A stretch of 64,000 bases of DNA, from contig NZ_FMAH01000028.1 in the NCBI RefSeq assembly GCF_900094545.1, positions 1 to 64,000 of the forward strand, read 5' to 3'. This document shows, one piece after another, positions 53,529-62,594 of this stretch. Both the position numbers and the translations under genes were made by a program. This stretch comes from Martinezella miluonensis. Its GTDB lineage: Bacteria; Pseudomonadota; Alphaproteobacteria; Rhizobiales; Rhizobiaceae. The first letter of the stretch is position 1. Every line of letters begins with the position of its first letter. Under the pieces are notes generated by a model, which worked only from the letters and a program-made list of their open reading frames with translations, was not told the DNA's origin and did not search any database.

Positions 53529-54836
53529 TCAACCGGTTTCGTCGGTCAGCCGACGAGCAGTTGGAAAGTCACCATTTGCCGCCGTCTTCGGGCCTGTCGT
53601 GTCGGCGTTTGCGCGTTCAAGAACGCGGTCGTAGAGAGAGAGCAATGCGTCTCGCCAGGACGTCGGCGTGTGAGCCATCTCGTGTGACCGACGAATGCAA
53701 TTCAGGCTCATCACGCGAAGCAGCATGTCATCGCCGGCAAGCTGGCGTACTCCGCTGGCGAGCATCTCAACTCTGCCGCTTTGAAAGGTCAGTCCACACC
53801 CGAGCGAAGCGAGTTCGTCGCCGAGAAGCGCCGTATCGGGCAAGATCACGGGTATGCCGCTTGTCACGGCCTCAAGCGCTGCCAATCCGAAAGGCTCCGG
53901 GACCCGGGATGAAACGATGAGCGCGCGCGCATCGCGAAGGATACCCCGCATCTCGTCCTTGGACTTCCAGCCATGGATGATAACTTCGGGAAAATCCTTT
54001 TCCAGACGAGCCCGGCCAGCGCCATCGCCTACGACCTGAAGCCTAACGCCGGCAAGCCGTGCCGCGATCGCAGCATCCTCAAATCCCTTTTCCGGCTCCA
54101 GCCGTCCGACAAAGAAGAAGTCGCGGTTCTTCCATGAGTCCGAGGGATGATCGAGGAAAGGTTCAACCGGGTTGCGAATTGTTTCTATGTTGCTCGTCCG
54201 GATCTGTCCGCGCGCGAAATAATCGCGCATGCGTTGATGTACGATGACGATATTGGCGGCTACCTGCTGGATCGGAAAATAATGCTCCCTCACCAGATGA
54301 CGGGCCGATCTCCAGATTTTCTCGTGATAGCCGCGCTTGTCGCAGTTTGTGGTCAAGCAACTGATCGACATCGGCGTCAGAGGGCAGACCTGATTTTTGC
54401 GATAATTGGCAAATCCGCCATTTGGACAGGAGAGAAAATAGTCATGGGCGTGCAGAACGACACGCTCGCGAACGGGCCATAGAGCGCGGAAAATCGAAGG
54501 AGAGAGGATCTTCGACCAACCGTGGATGTGATAGATGGTACCCTCCGTATCGGCACGCGAAATCAGGCCGTTGAGGTCGGCATAGGCGCGAGGATTGTAA
54601 AGACCGCTGGCAAATGCGCTGAAACGTGACTGCTGTGTCAACGGCAGCGCGTCGAGATTGATTGTCTCGGACGCCGGCGGATCGGAGCCGACGATATCGC
54701 CGGCAAAATATGTCACGGCAATCCCCGCATCCTGCAGCAAGCCGGCGGACAGGATCGCTAGGTTCGACGCTCCGCCTATCCTGGAGGAACGGTCATTTAT
54801 GACGACGACGCGATCTAGGCCGGATGAGCGTGCCAC
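53529..54836 (-). CDS. Glycosyltransferase family 4
   Basis: About 435 residues. Two Rossmann-like halves: N-terminal VVVINDRSSRIGGASNLAIL and C-terminal DFFFVGRLEPEKGFEDAAIA with the GT-B donor site VPEPFGLAALEAVTSGIPV (E-x7-E). I chose GTG 54836 (VARSSGLDRVVV) because it lies just past the stop of the upstream gene with GGA eight bases before; the longer frame overlaps that gene. Adds one sugar to the lipid-linked intermediate. Confidence 0.85.
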   Translation of the reverse strand: MARSSGLDRVVVINDRSSRIGGASNLAILSAGLLQDAGIAVTYFAGDIVGSDPPASETINLDALPLTQQSRFSAFASGLYNPRAYADLNGLISRADTEGTIYHIHGWSKILSPSIFRALWPVRERVVLHAHDYFLSCPNGGFANYRKNQVCPLTPMSISCLTTNCDKRGYHEKIWRSARHLVREHYFPIQQVAANIVIVHQRMRDYFARGQIRTSNIETIRNPVEPFLDHPSDSWKNRDFFFVGRLEPEKGFEDAAIAARLAGVRLQVVGDGAGRARLEKDFPEVIIHGWKSKDEMRGILRDARALIVSSRVPEPFGLAALEAVTSGIPVILPDTALLGDELASLGCGLTFQSGRVEMLASGVRQLAGDDMLLRVMSLNCIRRSHEMAHTPTSWRDALLSLYDRVLERANADTTGPKTAANGDFPTARRLTDETG

Positions 54837-54840
54837 CGGA

Positions 54841-57800
54841 CTATTCCAATGCTTCGATGTTCTGCGGTGCCAGCCTGCCCTTGAGCAGATCGCGAAACGC
54901 GATGGCATTGCCTCTAAGGCGACCTTTGCGATCAACCCAGGGCTCCGGCCGCCAGACTTTGACAAGATTGGCTATGAGATTGCGGCCGATCTGCATCGTT
55001 GCCTGCGGCACGCTCATGGTGCGTTTGCGCATGAGATAGAGCGGGTTTGCGATCTGCGAATAGCCGAGACGGACGCCGCTCGACCGGCCGCTTTTCGTGC
55101 CTAGGTGAACGCCTTCGAGCTGCCTGGCGCTGACAAGCTGGCCATACTGGGCAACGAGCCTGCTGAAATCGACATCCTCAAGCCAGCCGTAGAAGGGCAG
55201 GTTTTCGTCGAACCGCAGACAGGCGGCTTTGACGATGGCCATGCGGATAGCCATGTTGCAACCATAGCCATTGTAGACTGGCCGGATTTGCATCGCGGCG
55301 CCTGATCGCCGCCGATGCTCGCCGTCGACCAGGCGCAGGCCGTCGCGAACGGAAATGCCCGGGCCGGTGATACCGTCGGCAAGGACCGTGCCGGTGCACA
55401 TGGCGACATCGGGCTGGAGCTGGAACAGCCGCTCCGTTTCCTCGATATAGGTTGATGTCATCAGAAAATCGTCATCCAGGAAAAGGACGACATCCGCGTC
55501 CTGGATGCTGTCGAGGATCCGATTTCGCTGACGGCACAGCCCGCGCTCGCAAATGATCACCCGAACCGGAAAGTCAAGATTCCGCAGGCAAGTTGGATCG
55601 ATGTCTTCGGGCGAGGAAAGACAGACGACAATCTCGTCAGGCTTACGGGTCTGACTGGCGATGTGCGGAAGGATGGACGACAGGATGTCGCGTCGCCCGG
55701 CACTTGCTATGCCGACAGCAATCTTGAGCGGACGAGCCCTGGTATGGCTCGTGAGGCGTCTTGCGGATGCGCGCACCTGGCGCTCCTGTGGCCTGCGGCG
55801 CAAAAGCCGCGTCTGGTGGCCTTGACGCCTCTCGGAGCTGCGGTTGGCAATGATGCCGAGGATGTTGATCGTCGTCGTACCGAAGCTTGCCAGCGCGTCC
55901 GACAGCCTCTCGACGGTCATCTTGTTCGTCTGTCCGACGACGACGACGATGCCCTCCAGGTAGCTGCAGATGACGCGCGTATCGGCAGAATCCTCGAAAG
56001 CCGACATGTCAACGATGACGACCTTGTATTGCCGCCTCAGCAGATCGATCTCGGCCTTGAGCGCGGGCAGATGTCCATAGCGTTGAAAGGCTGCGACGGA
56101 TTTCTCTGTCTCATCAACGGTGACGACCGGAACGCTGCCTTGTGCGTGCACGATCTCCGCCCCTGGCTCCTGATCGACCTTTGCGACAAGCGGTCCGCTC
56201 TCATGGGCGACGGCATAGCGACGCGGCACATCGTTTATGTTCAGCGCCTCCATGCCGAACTCCGTCCCCGACTCGGTTACGACACAGCTCAGCCTGGCAT
56301 TGAGGAAGTCCGCATCGACCAATACGACCGAGGCGCCCTCGTGCTGGTAGAGCTGTGCAAGATTGGTCGCGATCGTGGTCTTGCCTTCGCCGGTGCCGAC
56401 CGAGGTTATGCCAACCACCATGGGTGCGTTGGGTGGAAAGGCAGAATCGATAGAGTGCTTGACGCCGCGCAGAGCTTCGGAGAACTGCGAATAGGGCGTA
56501 TCGAGCACCGATCTTAGCGGCAGCATGGTTCGTCGCCAGCCGGCATTGCCGACCACCATGCTTGCCGGCAGGAAGGACGGGCTGGTATAAACGGGGACAT
56601 GTCCCAATGAAGTGATCCCCAATTCCCGCCGCAGCTTTTCATTGGAACTGACGCGACGATCCAGGCCATCTCGCAAAAGCGCCGCCATGACACCCGCCGC
56701 CAGGCCGAGCATAACCGCAAACGGCAGGACGAAGGAGGATTTCGGCCAGGTCTTTGCCAGCGGCACGGCTGCTGCCGTCACGACACGAACGTTGCCAAGC
56801 GGAAACGATTCCTTCTGCAGCGCGCCAATCAGCTGCTGCAAAATGCTCTCATACATCCGGCGATATGTGGTCGCCCGGCTTTCCATCTCCGATAGCTCCA
56901 CCCGTGCCAGATTCTTGTCCGTTCCGGCCTCCTTCAAGGAGGACAGTTCATCGCTGAGGAGCTTCTCGCGCGCTTTGGCGATGTCGAGATTAGTCTTGTA
57001 GAGCGCTTGGATGCGCTCGAACTCCTTACGCATGTCTCCCTTTATGCGATCGATTTCCTGCTGCGCAGCAACGATGGCGGGATTGTCGGCATCGTATCGG
57101 CCGGCGAGATTGTTCAACTTGATGGTTGCGGCGCCGAGATCTTCCTGCAGCTTCTGTATCCGCGGATTGCTCATCGTCTCGTCGACATCGCCTTCGACCT
57201 TGCCGCCGGCCATAAGCTGGTCGAGGGTCGCAAGCTTGGCTGTTTCCGCCGCAGTTTGGGCTCCTGCTGCAACGGCCTGACTGCTGATCTCGGACAGCTG
57301 CTGCTGATCGAGAGACGAGGTCGCACTGACCTCCATGATGCCGTTCCTGGCACGAAATTCTTCGACGCTCATGGCCGCTTCGCGTGCCTGCCGGCCGACT
57401 TCGATCAGACGCGTCTCCAGCCATTTGGCACCGCTTTGTGCCGCCGAGGCGCGTTCCGACAGACCTGTGCTGATATAGGCCTCCGCGATCGCGTTCGCCG
57501 TCCGGGCTGCCTTTTCCGGATCAGTCGAACGATATCCGATCTCCAGAATGTAGGACTGGCCAACACGATTGACCTCGACCCGGGACAGGAACGACGCCAT
57601 CGTGCGGCGCATCAGGTCGTCTTCGGTATCTTCGGTCTTAGCGCTTCCATCATCGCCATGATCGAAAAAACTGACAAATGCGCGCAGCTTGTCATGCAGG
57701 GCGGCCTGCCAGGACATGCCGCCTATGATTTCGGGGTCTTCGGTGAGGTTGAGTTTCTGGACGACGGCGCGTGCCGTCGCCTCGGACTTAACGATCTCGA

Positions 57801-58098
57801 CCTGGCTCGCAATTTCCGCCGCTTCGATGATGACCGTTCCGGTGAAAGCATCCTGTGACACGATGCGCCCTTGGTCGGGATCCATGACGATGCGCGTGCT
57901 AGCCGTATAGACCGGTTTGGTCGTCACCATGTAGAGGCCGCCGACACCGAGCCCGGCAACTGTAAACACGGTGAAAATCAACCAGTGGCGCTGCAGAAAC
58001 CGCCAGACGTCGCGAAACGAGATATATTCGCTATCTCCCGCGCCTCTGGTGTTAGATGGAGTGCCGCGAAAGCCCTTACCGATCTCGTGAACTGCCAT
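54841..58098 (-). CDS. ExoP-like polysaccharide co-polymerase/kinase fused to GT2 glycosyltransferase
   Basis: About 1085 residues in one frame. The N-terminal half is a Wzz chain-length determinant with membrane helices near residues 40-60 and 445-470 around a coiled-coil periplasmic part, then a BY-kinase-like ATPase: Walker A GTGEGKTT (about 567-574), A' VVLVDADF and B VVIVDMSAF. There is no C-terminal tyrosine cluster. From about residue 785 a GT2 domain follows: LKIAVGIASAGRRDILSS, FLDDDFLMTS and GWLEDVDF. The Arg-rich linker carries AGGAG six bases before an in-frame GTG at 55776, a possible internal start for the GT2 part. ATG 58098 has GGGG upstream. Confidence 0.85.
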   Translation of the reverse strand: MAVHEIGKGFRGTPSNTRGAGDSEYISFRDVWRFLQRHWLIFTVFTVAGLGVGGLYMVTTKPVYTASTRIVMDPDQGRIVSQDAFTGTVIIEAAEIASQVEIVKSEATARAVVQKLNLTEDPEIIGGMSWQAALHDKLRAFVSFFDHGDDGSAKTEDTEDDLMRRTMASFLSRVEVNRVGQSYILEIGYRSTDPEKAARTANAIAEAYISTGLSERASAAQSGAKWLETRLIEVGRQAREAAMSVEEFRARNGIMEVSATSSLDQQQLSEISSQAVAAGAQTAAETAKLATLDQLMAGGKVEGDVDETMSNPRIQKLQEDLGAATIKLNNLAGRYDADNPAIVAAQQEIDRIKGDMRKEFERIQALYKTNLDIAKAREKLLSDELSSLKEAGTDKNLARVELSEMESRATTYRRMYESILQQLIGALQKESFPLGNVRVVTAAAVPLAKTWPKSSFVLPFAVMLGLAAGVMAALLRDGLDRRVSSNEKLRRELGITSLGHVPVYTSPSFLPASMVVGNAGWRRTMLPLRSVLDTPYSQFSEALRGVKHSIDSAFPPNAPMVVGITSVGTGEGKTTIATNLAQLYQHEGASVVLVDADFLNARLSCVVTESGTEFGMEALNINDVPRRYAVAHESGPLVAKVDQEPGAEIVHAQGSVPVVTVDETEKSVAAFQRYGHLPALKAEIDLLRRQYKVVIVDMSAFEDSADTRVICSYLEGIVVVVGQTNKMTVERLSDALASFGTTTINILGIIANRSSERRQGHQTRLLRRRPQERQVRASARRLTSHTRARPLKIAVGIASAGRRDILSSILPHIASQTRKPDEIVVCLSSPEDIDPTCLRNLDFPVRVIICERGLCRQRNRILDSIQDADVVLFLDDDFLMTSTYIEETERLFQLQPDVAMCTGTVLADGITGPGISVRDGLRLVDGEHRRRSGAAMQIRPVYNGYGCNMAIRMAIVKAACLRFDENLPFYGWLEDVDFSRLVAQYGQLVSARQLEGVHLGTKSGRSSGVRLGYSQIANPLYLMRKRTMSVPQATMQIGRNLIANLVKVWRPEPWVDRKGRLRGNAIAFRDLLKGRLAPQNIEALE

Positions 58099-58129
58099 GA
58101 TTGTCGCCCCCACTTTGGCTCGCTTGTCG

Positions 58130-59467
58130 CTATTGAGACTGACCGGTGTCGGCGGACGAGAGCGCCGTGCCGTCCAGGCTTCCGGAAATGTTGTAATGCA
58201 CGTCCAAAACATCCCCCGGCTGCAGCTCGGTCCCCTCTGATACCTTGGCGGCATCGTCCCCTTTGCCGCCTCGGGTTATCCAGTATTCGAGGGGCTGCAG
58301 ATCGAGCGCCTTCATGCTCTGGCTTCGTGAAAGCGACGCGCCTGAAATCTGCAGCAGTTGCAGCGTCGTGTTTCGCTTAAGTTTCGTGTCTTCGATTTCG
58401 GTCTCCGTGGTCTGCAGCAGTTGGCCGGCCTCGGTCTTGCGCTGACCTTTGAGATTGAGCGCATCGCGCTCGGTCTCGTTCAGCTTCTGCTTGGCTTGCA
58501 TTGAGGCAACGACAAGATCCAGCTTGCCCGCCTGCATCTCAGCGACGATCCGCTCCAGCGAGGTCTTTCGCGATGTGGTCAGGATCTTGGTATCCACCAG
58601 CTTCGCGATATCGCTCAATTCGTCCTGAGCTATCTTCACCTGCTCGTCCTGCGATGACATTTTCTCGTCGAGAATGTTGATTTCGTTGCGCAGCAACGTT
58701 TCCAGATCCGCAGCAGCGGCAAGTTGCTGCCGCAAGGCGTCCGCCCTCGCGTTGAAGAGGTCGACCTCGCTCGTCATGATCAGCCTGATCGCCGATCCCT
58801 CGGGAGCAGCTTTGATCTCCGGCGCAAACGTGATCGTCGGCTGATCGTTGAGTTCGGCCATCAGGCGCGCCCGCCTCGCTCCGAGCTGCTTCAACTGAAG
58901 CTCCATGCGGCTGATGTCGCCGGCATAGGTGATCTGCTGCGCTTCAGAATAGTCGCCCGTCTGGTTGTAACGACGCTCGCGCCCGCCCGCCATCGCCATT
59001 GCCTGCTTCACGGTCAGACCGGGCCTGAATTCGAGCTCGCCCGGCTTTTCGACCGCGCCCGATACGTAGATCATCGGATATTTGACAACTTGAACGGAGG
59101 CCGTCGGCGCCACGGCCAGACCGGTGATCTGCTTCAGCTTGTCACCGATATCGGAGCTGATGGCCTCGACGGTCTTGTCACCGACCTGCATTTCCCCGAT
59201 CATCGGGATCGAGATCGAGCCCGATTGCGACACGACGTATTCACCGTTGAGCGCAGTCCACTCCTTATATTCGCCGGTCGCGGCGATCCATTCGACGATC
59301 GCCACCTTGATCCGGGCTTGCGGCCCGACATGGTAGAGATCTCTGGCAGCAGCGTCGGCGATGCCGGGCGTGCCCGCACCGGAAAGCAGCAATGCCAGCA
59401 ACCAGGGCGCCATGGACCGAGGCGGCATGAGGAAGGTATGGTAAGGCAAGGTGCGAATTCTAACCAT
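58130..59467 (-). CDS. ExoF-like polysaccharide export protein
   Basis: About 445 residues with an N-terminal signal sequence (PWLLALLLSGAGTPGIADA). A Poly_export segment (DLYHVGPQARIKVAIVEWIA; VSQSGSISIPMIG) and an SLBB segment (YPMIYVSGAVEKPGELEFRP) are followed by a long helical coiled-coil, the ExoF/Wza-associated layout. Start ATG 59467 precedes the signal peptide; a GTG at 59521 is an alternative. The ExoP-like gene follows after 31 bases. It probably forms part of the periplasmic/outer-membrane export path. Confidence 0.86.
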   Translation of the reverse strand: MVRIRTLPYHTFLMPPRSMAPWLLALLLSGAGTPGIADAAARDLYHVGPQARIKVAIVEWIAATGEYKEWTALNGEYVVSQSGSISIPMIGEMQVGDKTVEAISSDIGDKLKQITGLAVAPTASVQVVKYPMIYVSGAVEKPGELEFRPGLTVKQAMAMAGGRERRYNQTGDYSEAQQITYAGDISRMELQLKQLGARRARLMAELNDQPTITFAPEIKAAPEGSAIRLIMTSEVDLFNARADALRQQLAAAADLETLLRNEINILDEKMSSQDEQVKIAQDELSDIAKLVDTKILTTSRKTSLERIVAEMQAGKLDLVVASMQAKQKLNETERDALNLKGQRKTEAGQLLQTTETEIEDTKLKRNTTLQLLQISGASLSRSQSMKALDLQPLEYWITRGGKGDDAAKVSEGTELQPGDVLDVHYNISGSLDGTALSSADTGQSQ

Positions 59468-59628
59468 GAGCCGAAAACTCGCTTTCGTGTCGCTTGCGCC
59501 ATCGGGAAATGAAGGCGCCACGAAACGAGATCAGCAGTCGAACGCATAGCGTGTAAATCCCCTACCAAAGCAACAGGGCTTATCATTTCTGGCAGGGAGG
59601 TATGGGCTTCACCAATCTCTTAGTCGAA

Positions 59629-59648
59629 TGCACATATCCTTGTGTGCA
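59629..59648. promoter_or_regulatory. Inverted repeat TGCACA-N8-TGTGCA
   Basis: Perfect 6-bp half sites in the divergent region between the ExoF-like gene and the GT4 gene at 59779. Location suits a shared operator for two polysaccharide transcripts. The protein is not known. Confidence 0.35.
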
Positions 59649-59778
59649 GGCCCTGATCCCCGGCTAAATCTTTCGGTTACTCCCTTCGGCCATTTGTATG
59701 CCGTCTCGAACCGATGTGGGCCCTGTCGCAAACGTTGCCGACTGCACAATGTTGTTGCGACCCACGGAGGGGCGAGCA

Positions 59779-60966
59779 ATGCGTGTAGCGATCGTACATT
59801 ATTGGCTGGTGTCCATGAGGGGCGGAGAAAAGGTGGTCGAGGCCCTCTGCGACATGTATCCGGACGCCGATATCTTCACTCTCGTCTATGATGAAAGCCG
59901 CATCTCCGAAAAGATCCGAAAGCACAAGATCAGCACGTCCTTCCTCCAGCGGATCCCCGGAGCAGTCAGGGGTTATCAATCGCTCTTGCCGCTCATGCCC
60001 TTTGCTTTAGAGAGCTTCGATCTTACGGATTACGATCTGATCATTTCCAGTGAATCAGGCCCGGCCAAGGGCATCATCCCGGCGCCGGGGTCAACGCATA
60101 TCTGCTATTGCCATTCTCCCATGCGTTATCTCTGGGACCACTATCATTTCTACCGATCTCATGCAGGTCTCGCATCCCGGGTCATGTTGCCGATGCTGGC
60201 GCCACTGCTGCGTTCCTGGGACGTCAATACGAGCATGCGGGTCGATCGCTTCGTCGCCAACTCGCATCATGTTTGCGATCGCATCAGCAAATACTATCGG
60301 CGCCATGCAACCGTGCTCTACCCGCCCGTCAATGTCGATGATTTTACGCCAACAACATCGATCGAGGACTTCTATCTCTGCGCCGGCCAATTGGTTCCCT
60401 ATAAGCGCATCGACCTGGCGGTGAAGGCCTTCAGCCGGATGGACCGCAAGCTGGTCGTTATCGGCGAAGGCAGTCAGATGGAGGAGCTGAAACGTATGGC
60501 CGGCCCTTCCATCACCTTCCTGGGCCGGACCCCGTTTTCAGTGTTGAAGGAAAAGCTGGCGCGCTGCCGTGCGCTGATCTTTCCCGGCGAGGAAGACTTC
60601 GGCATCGTTCCCGTTGAAGCGATGGCGAGCGGGCGGCCTGTTATTGCCTATGGAAGCGGCGGAGCGCTGGAAACGATCGTGCCGGGAGTGACCGGGCTCC
60701 TCTTTGACGAGCAATCCGTGGATGCCTTGATCGACGCCGTACTCGATTTCGAAGCTACCGAGCGCCGGTTTCATCCCGCGATGCTGCACGCCCATTCGGA
60801 ACAATTCAGCCTGCGAACATTCACGACGGGCATGCGGGCCATCATCAATGAGGAATTGATGATCCGCAAGGCCGACAAGCTTCGCAGCTTTCCCGCCATT
60901 CAGCGCGCACTTGAAGCGCAGTTGCCGATGTTTGCGACGGATACGCCCACCACGACGCTGCAGTAG
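59779..60966 (+). CDS. Glycosyltransferase family 4 (WbaZ-like)
   Basis: About 395 residues starting MRVAIVHYWLVSMRGGEKVV. GGAGGGG lies six bases before ATG 59779, while the frame extends to 59698 without a better start. The donor-binding half contains LCAGQLVPYKRIDLAVKAFS and FPGEEDFGIVPVEAMASGRP, the GT-B E-x7-E site. Likely adds a mannose- or rhamnose-type sugar. Transcribed divergently from the ExoF gene. Confidence 0.88.
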   Translation: MRVAIVHYWLVSMRGGEKVVEALCDMYPDADIFTLVYDESRISEKIRKHKISTSFLQRIPGAVRGYQSLLPLMPFALESFDLTDYDLIISSESGPAKGIIPAPGSTHICYCHSPMRYLWDHYHFYRSHAGLASRVMLPMLAPLLRSWDVNTSMRVDRFVANSHHVCDRISKYYRRHATVLYPPVNVDDFTPTTSIEDFYLCAGQLVPYKRIDLAVKAFSRMDRKLVVIGEGSQMEELKRMAGPSITFLGRTPFSVLKEKLARCRALIFPGEEDFGIVPVEAMASGRPVIAYGSGGALETIVPGVTGLLFDEQSVDALIDAVLDFEATERRFHPAMLHAHSEQFSLRTFTTGMRAIINEELMIRKADKLRSFPAIQRALEAQLPMFATDTPTTTLQ

Positions 60967-61402
60967 GATACGGCACGTCCTGCAATCCTCACGCGGATGC
61001 TGGTCTGGGATTGAGGGCGGCTCTTGGATAAATCGGGGCCTGCATGGCTCGCGCCTGCCCGACGCAAAGGCTGTTCTGATCTCCGTTCAATTTGTCCCAC
61101 TGCGCATCTCAGGCACGCGATGGGAACTCCTACCATTCCCCTTATGTACGGCCTGCGGGGTAGCGCCGCTGATACGGAACTGAGCCAGCAGCGAGTTGAG
61201 CTCTCACCTCCGCGGCAAGGCTGTGGCCTGCAGCTGTCTGCTCTTCGACCAGGCTCGACCAGAACGGCAGCCTCGTCGCCTGCCTGATTCCCGCATGAGA
61301 TCAAAGGTCGCGCCAAAGCGTCGCAGAAGACGATCTCCCCGGTTGCTACTGCACGCGAATACACTAACTTACGGTAGCTGAAACCCTTCGCCAGAGGCTG
61401 AC
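60967..61402. other. 436-bp spacer upstream of acetate kinase
   Basis: No gene is convincing; short open frames on both strands lack domains. Probably carries the promoter of the acetate kinase-phosphoketolase pair. No strong hairpin was seen. Confidence 0.4.
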
Positions 61403-62575
61403 ATGACTGACGATGTCCTGCTGACATTCAATGCCGGATCCTCGACCTTGAAAATCGGGATCTTTGAGCTGACGGGCACGCAGGCGATCAATGTCGGTCG
61501 CGGAAAGATCGACTTCGACCAAACGCCGCTGTCCCTTCGCTATTCCGTCGGACAAGATCGCTATGAAAAGTCGATCAAGGGTGACAACGCCGCGAATTTC
61601 GTCTCCGTCGTGGCGGAAACCCTGGATCATATGCTCGCCCATCTTCCCGGCAGATTGCGGGCGGTGGCCCATCGTGTCGTCCATGGCGGCATGACGTTCC
61701 AGGAGGCGGCCCTGCTGGACGACGCTGCGATCGGGCGGATCGAGAAGCTCATTCCCCTTGCCCCTTTGCACCAGCCTCAAGCCTTACGCGTCATCCGATC
61801 CATCGAGACGCTTCGCCCCGATGTTGCGCAAGTCGCCTCGTTCGACACGGCATTCCATTCGTCGCAGGCAGATATCGTCCGGCGGCTGGCCATCCCGCGG
61901 GGCATGCACGACGATGGCGTGCGCCGCTATGGCTTTCACGGCCTTTCCTACAAATACATCGCTTCCCGGCTTCGACAGATCGACCCGACTACTGCCAAGG
62001 GTAAAGTCATCGCATGCCATCTCGGCAGTGGCGCGAGCTTATGTGCCATGGAGGATGGCATCAGCCGTGACACAAGCATGGGGTTTTCGGCGTTGGACGG
62101 GATCCCGATGGCGACACGCCCCGGCTGGCTCGACCCCGGCGCGCTGCTCTATCTCATGAGAGGCGGAATGCGGCAGCCCGAACGGATCGAGGACTTTCTC
62201 TATCACGAATGCGGGCTGCTTGGCGTTTCCGGCATCAGCGGCGACACGCGGGTACTGCTCGAGGACACACGTCCGGAAGCAGCGGAGGCCATAGACCTCT
62301 TCTGCCTGCGCATATCAGGCGAAATCGGCCGGCTGTGCGCGACGATCGGCGGCCTCGACGCCATCGTCTTCACGGCCGGCATCGGCGAAAATCAACCGCA
62401 GATCAGAGCCCGCGTTGCACAGAGATTGCAATGGCTGGGTATCGAGATCGACGAAGACGCGAACAACAGCAATTTGACCTCGATCAACGCAGCAACCAGC
62501 AATGCTAGGCTATTTGTCATTCCGACCGATGAGGAACAGGTAATCGCCGACGAGGCCCTGGCACTTATCACGTGA
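61403..62575 (+). CDS. ackA: Acetate kinase
   Basis: 390-residue ASKHA-family enzyme interconverting acetate plus ATP and acetyl phosphate. It starts TFNAGSSTLKIGIFEL; HRVVHGGMTF, FHGLSYKYIA and CHLGSGASLCAMEDGISRDT follow, with the C-terminal FTAGIGENQPQIRARV. Next to phosphoketolase, it converts acetyl phosphate from that reaction to acetate with ATP gain. Full length, intact motifs. Confidence 0.94.
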   Translation: MTDDVLLTFNAGSSTLKIGIFELTGTQAINVGRGKIDFDQTPLSLRYSVGQDRYEKSIKGDNAANFVSVVAETLDHMLAHLPGRLRAVAHRVVHGGMTFQEAALLDDAAIGRIEKLIPLAPLHQPQALRVIRSIETLRPDVAQVASFDTAFHSSQADIVRRLAIPRGMHDDGVRRYGFHGLSYKYIASRLRQIDPTTAKGKVIACHLGSGASLCAMEDGISRDTSMGFSALDGIPMATRPGWLDPGALLYLMRGGMRQPERIEDFLYHECGLLGVSGISGDTRVLLEDTRPEAAEAIDLFCLRISGEIGRLCATIGGLDAIVFTAGIGENQPQIRARVAQRLQWLGIEIDEDANNSNLTSINAATSNARLFVIPTDEEQVIADEALALIT

Positions 62576-62594
62576 CGAAAACGAGGAGACGGAA

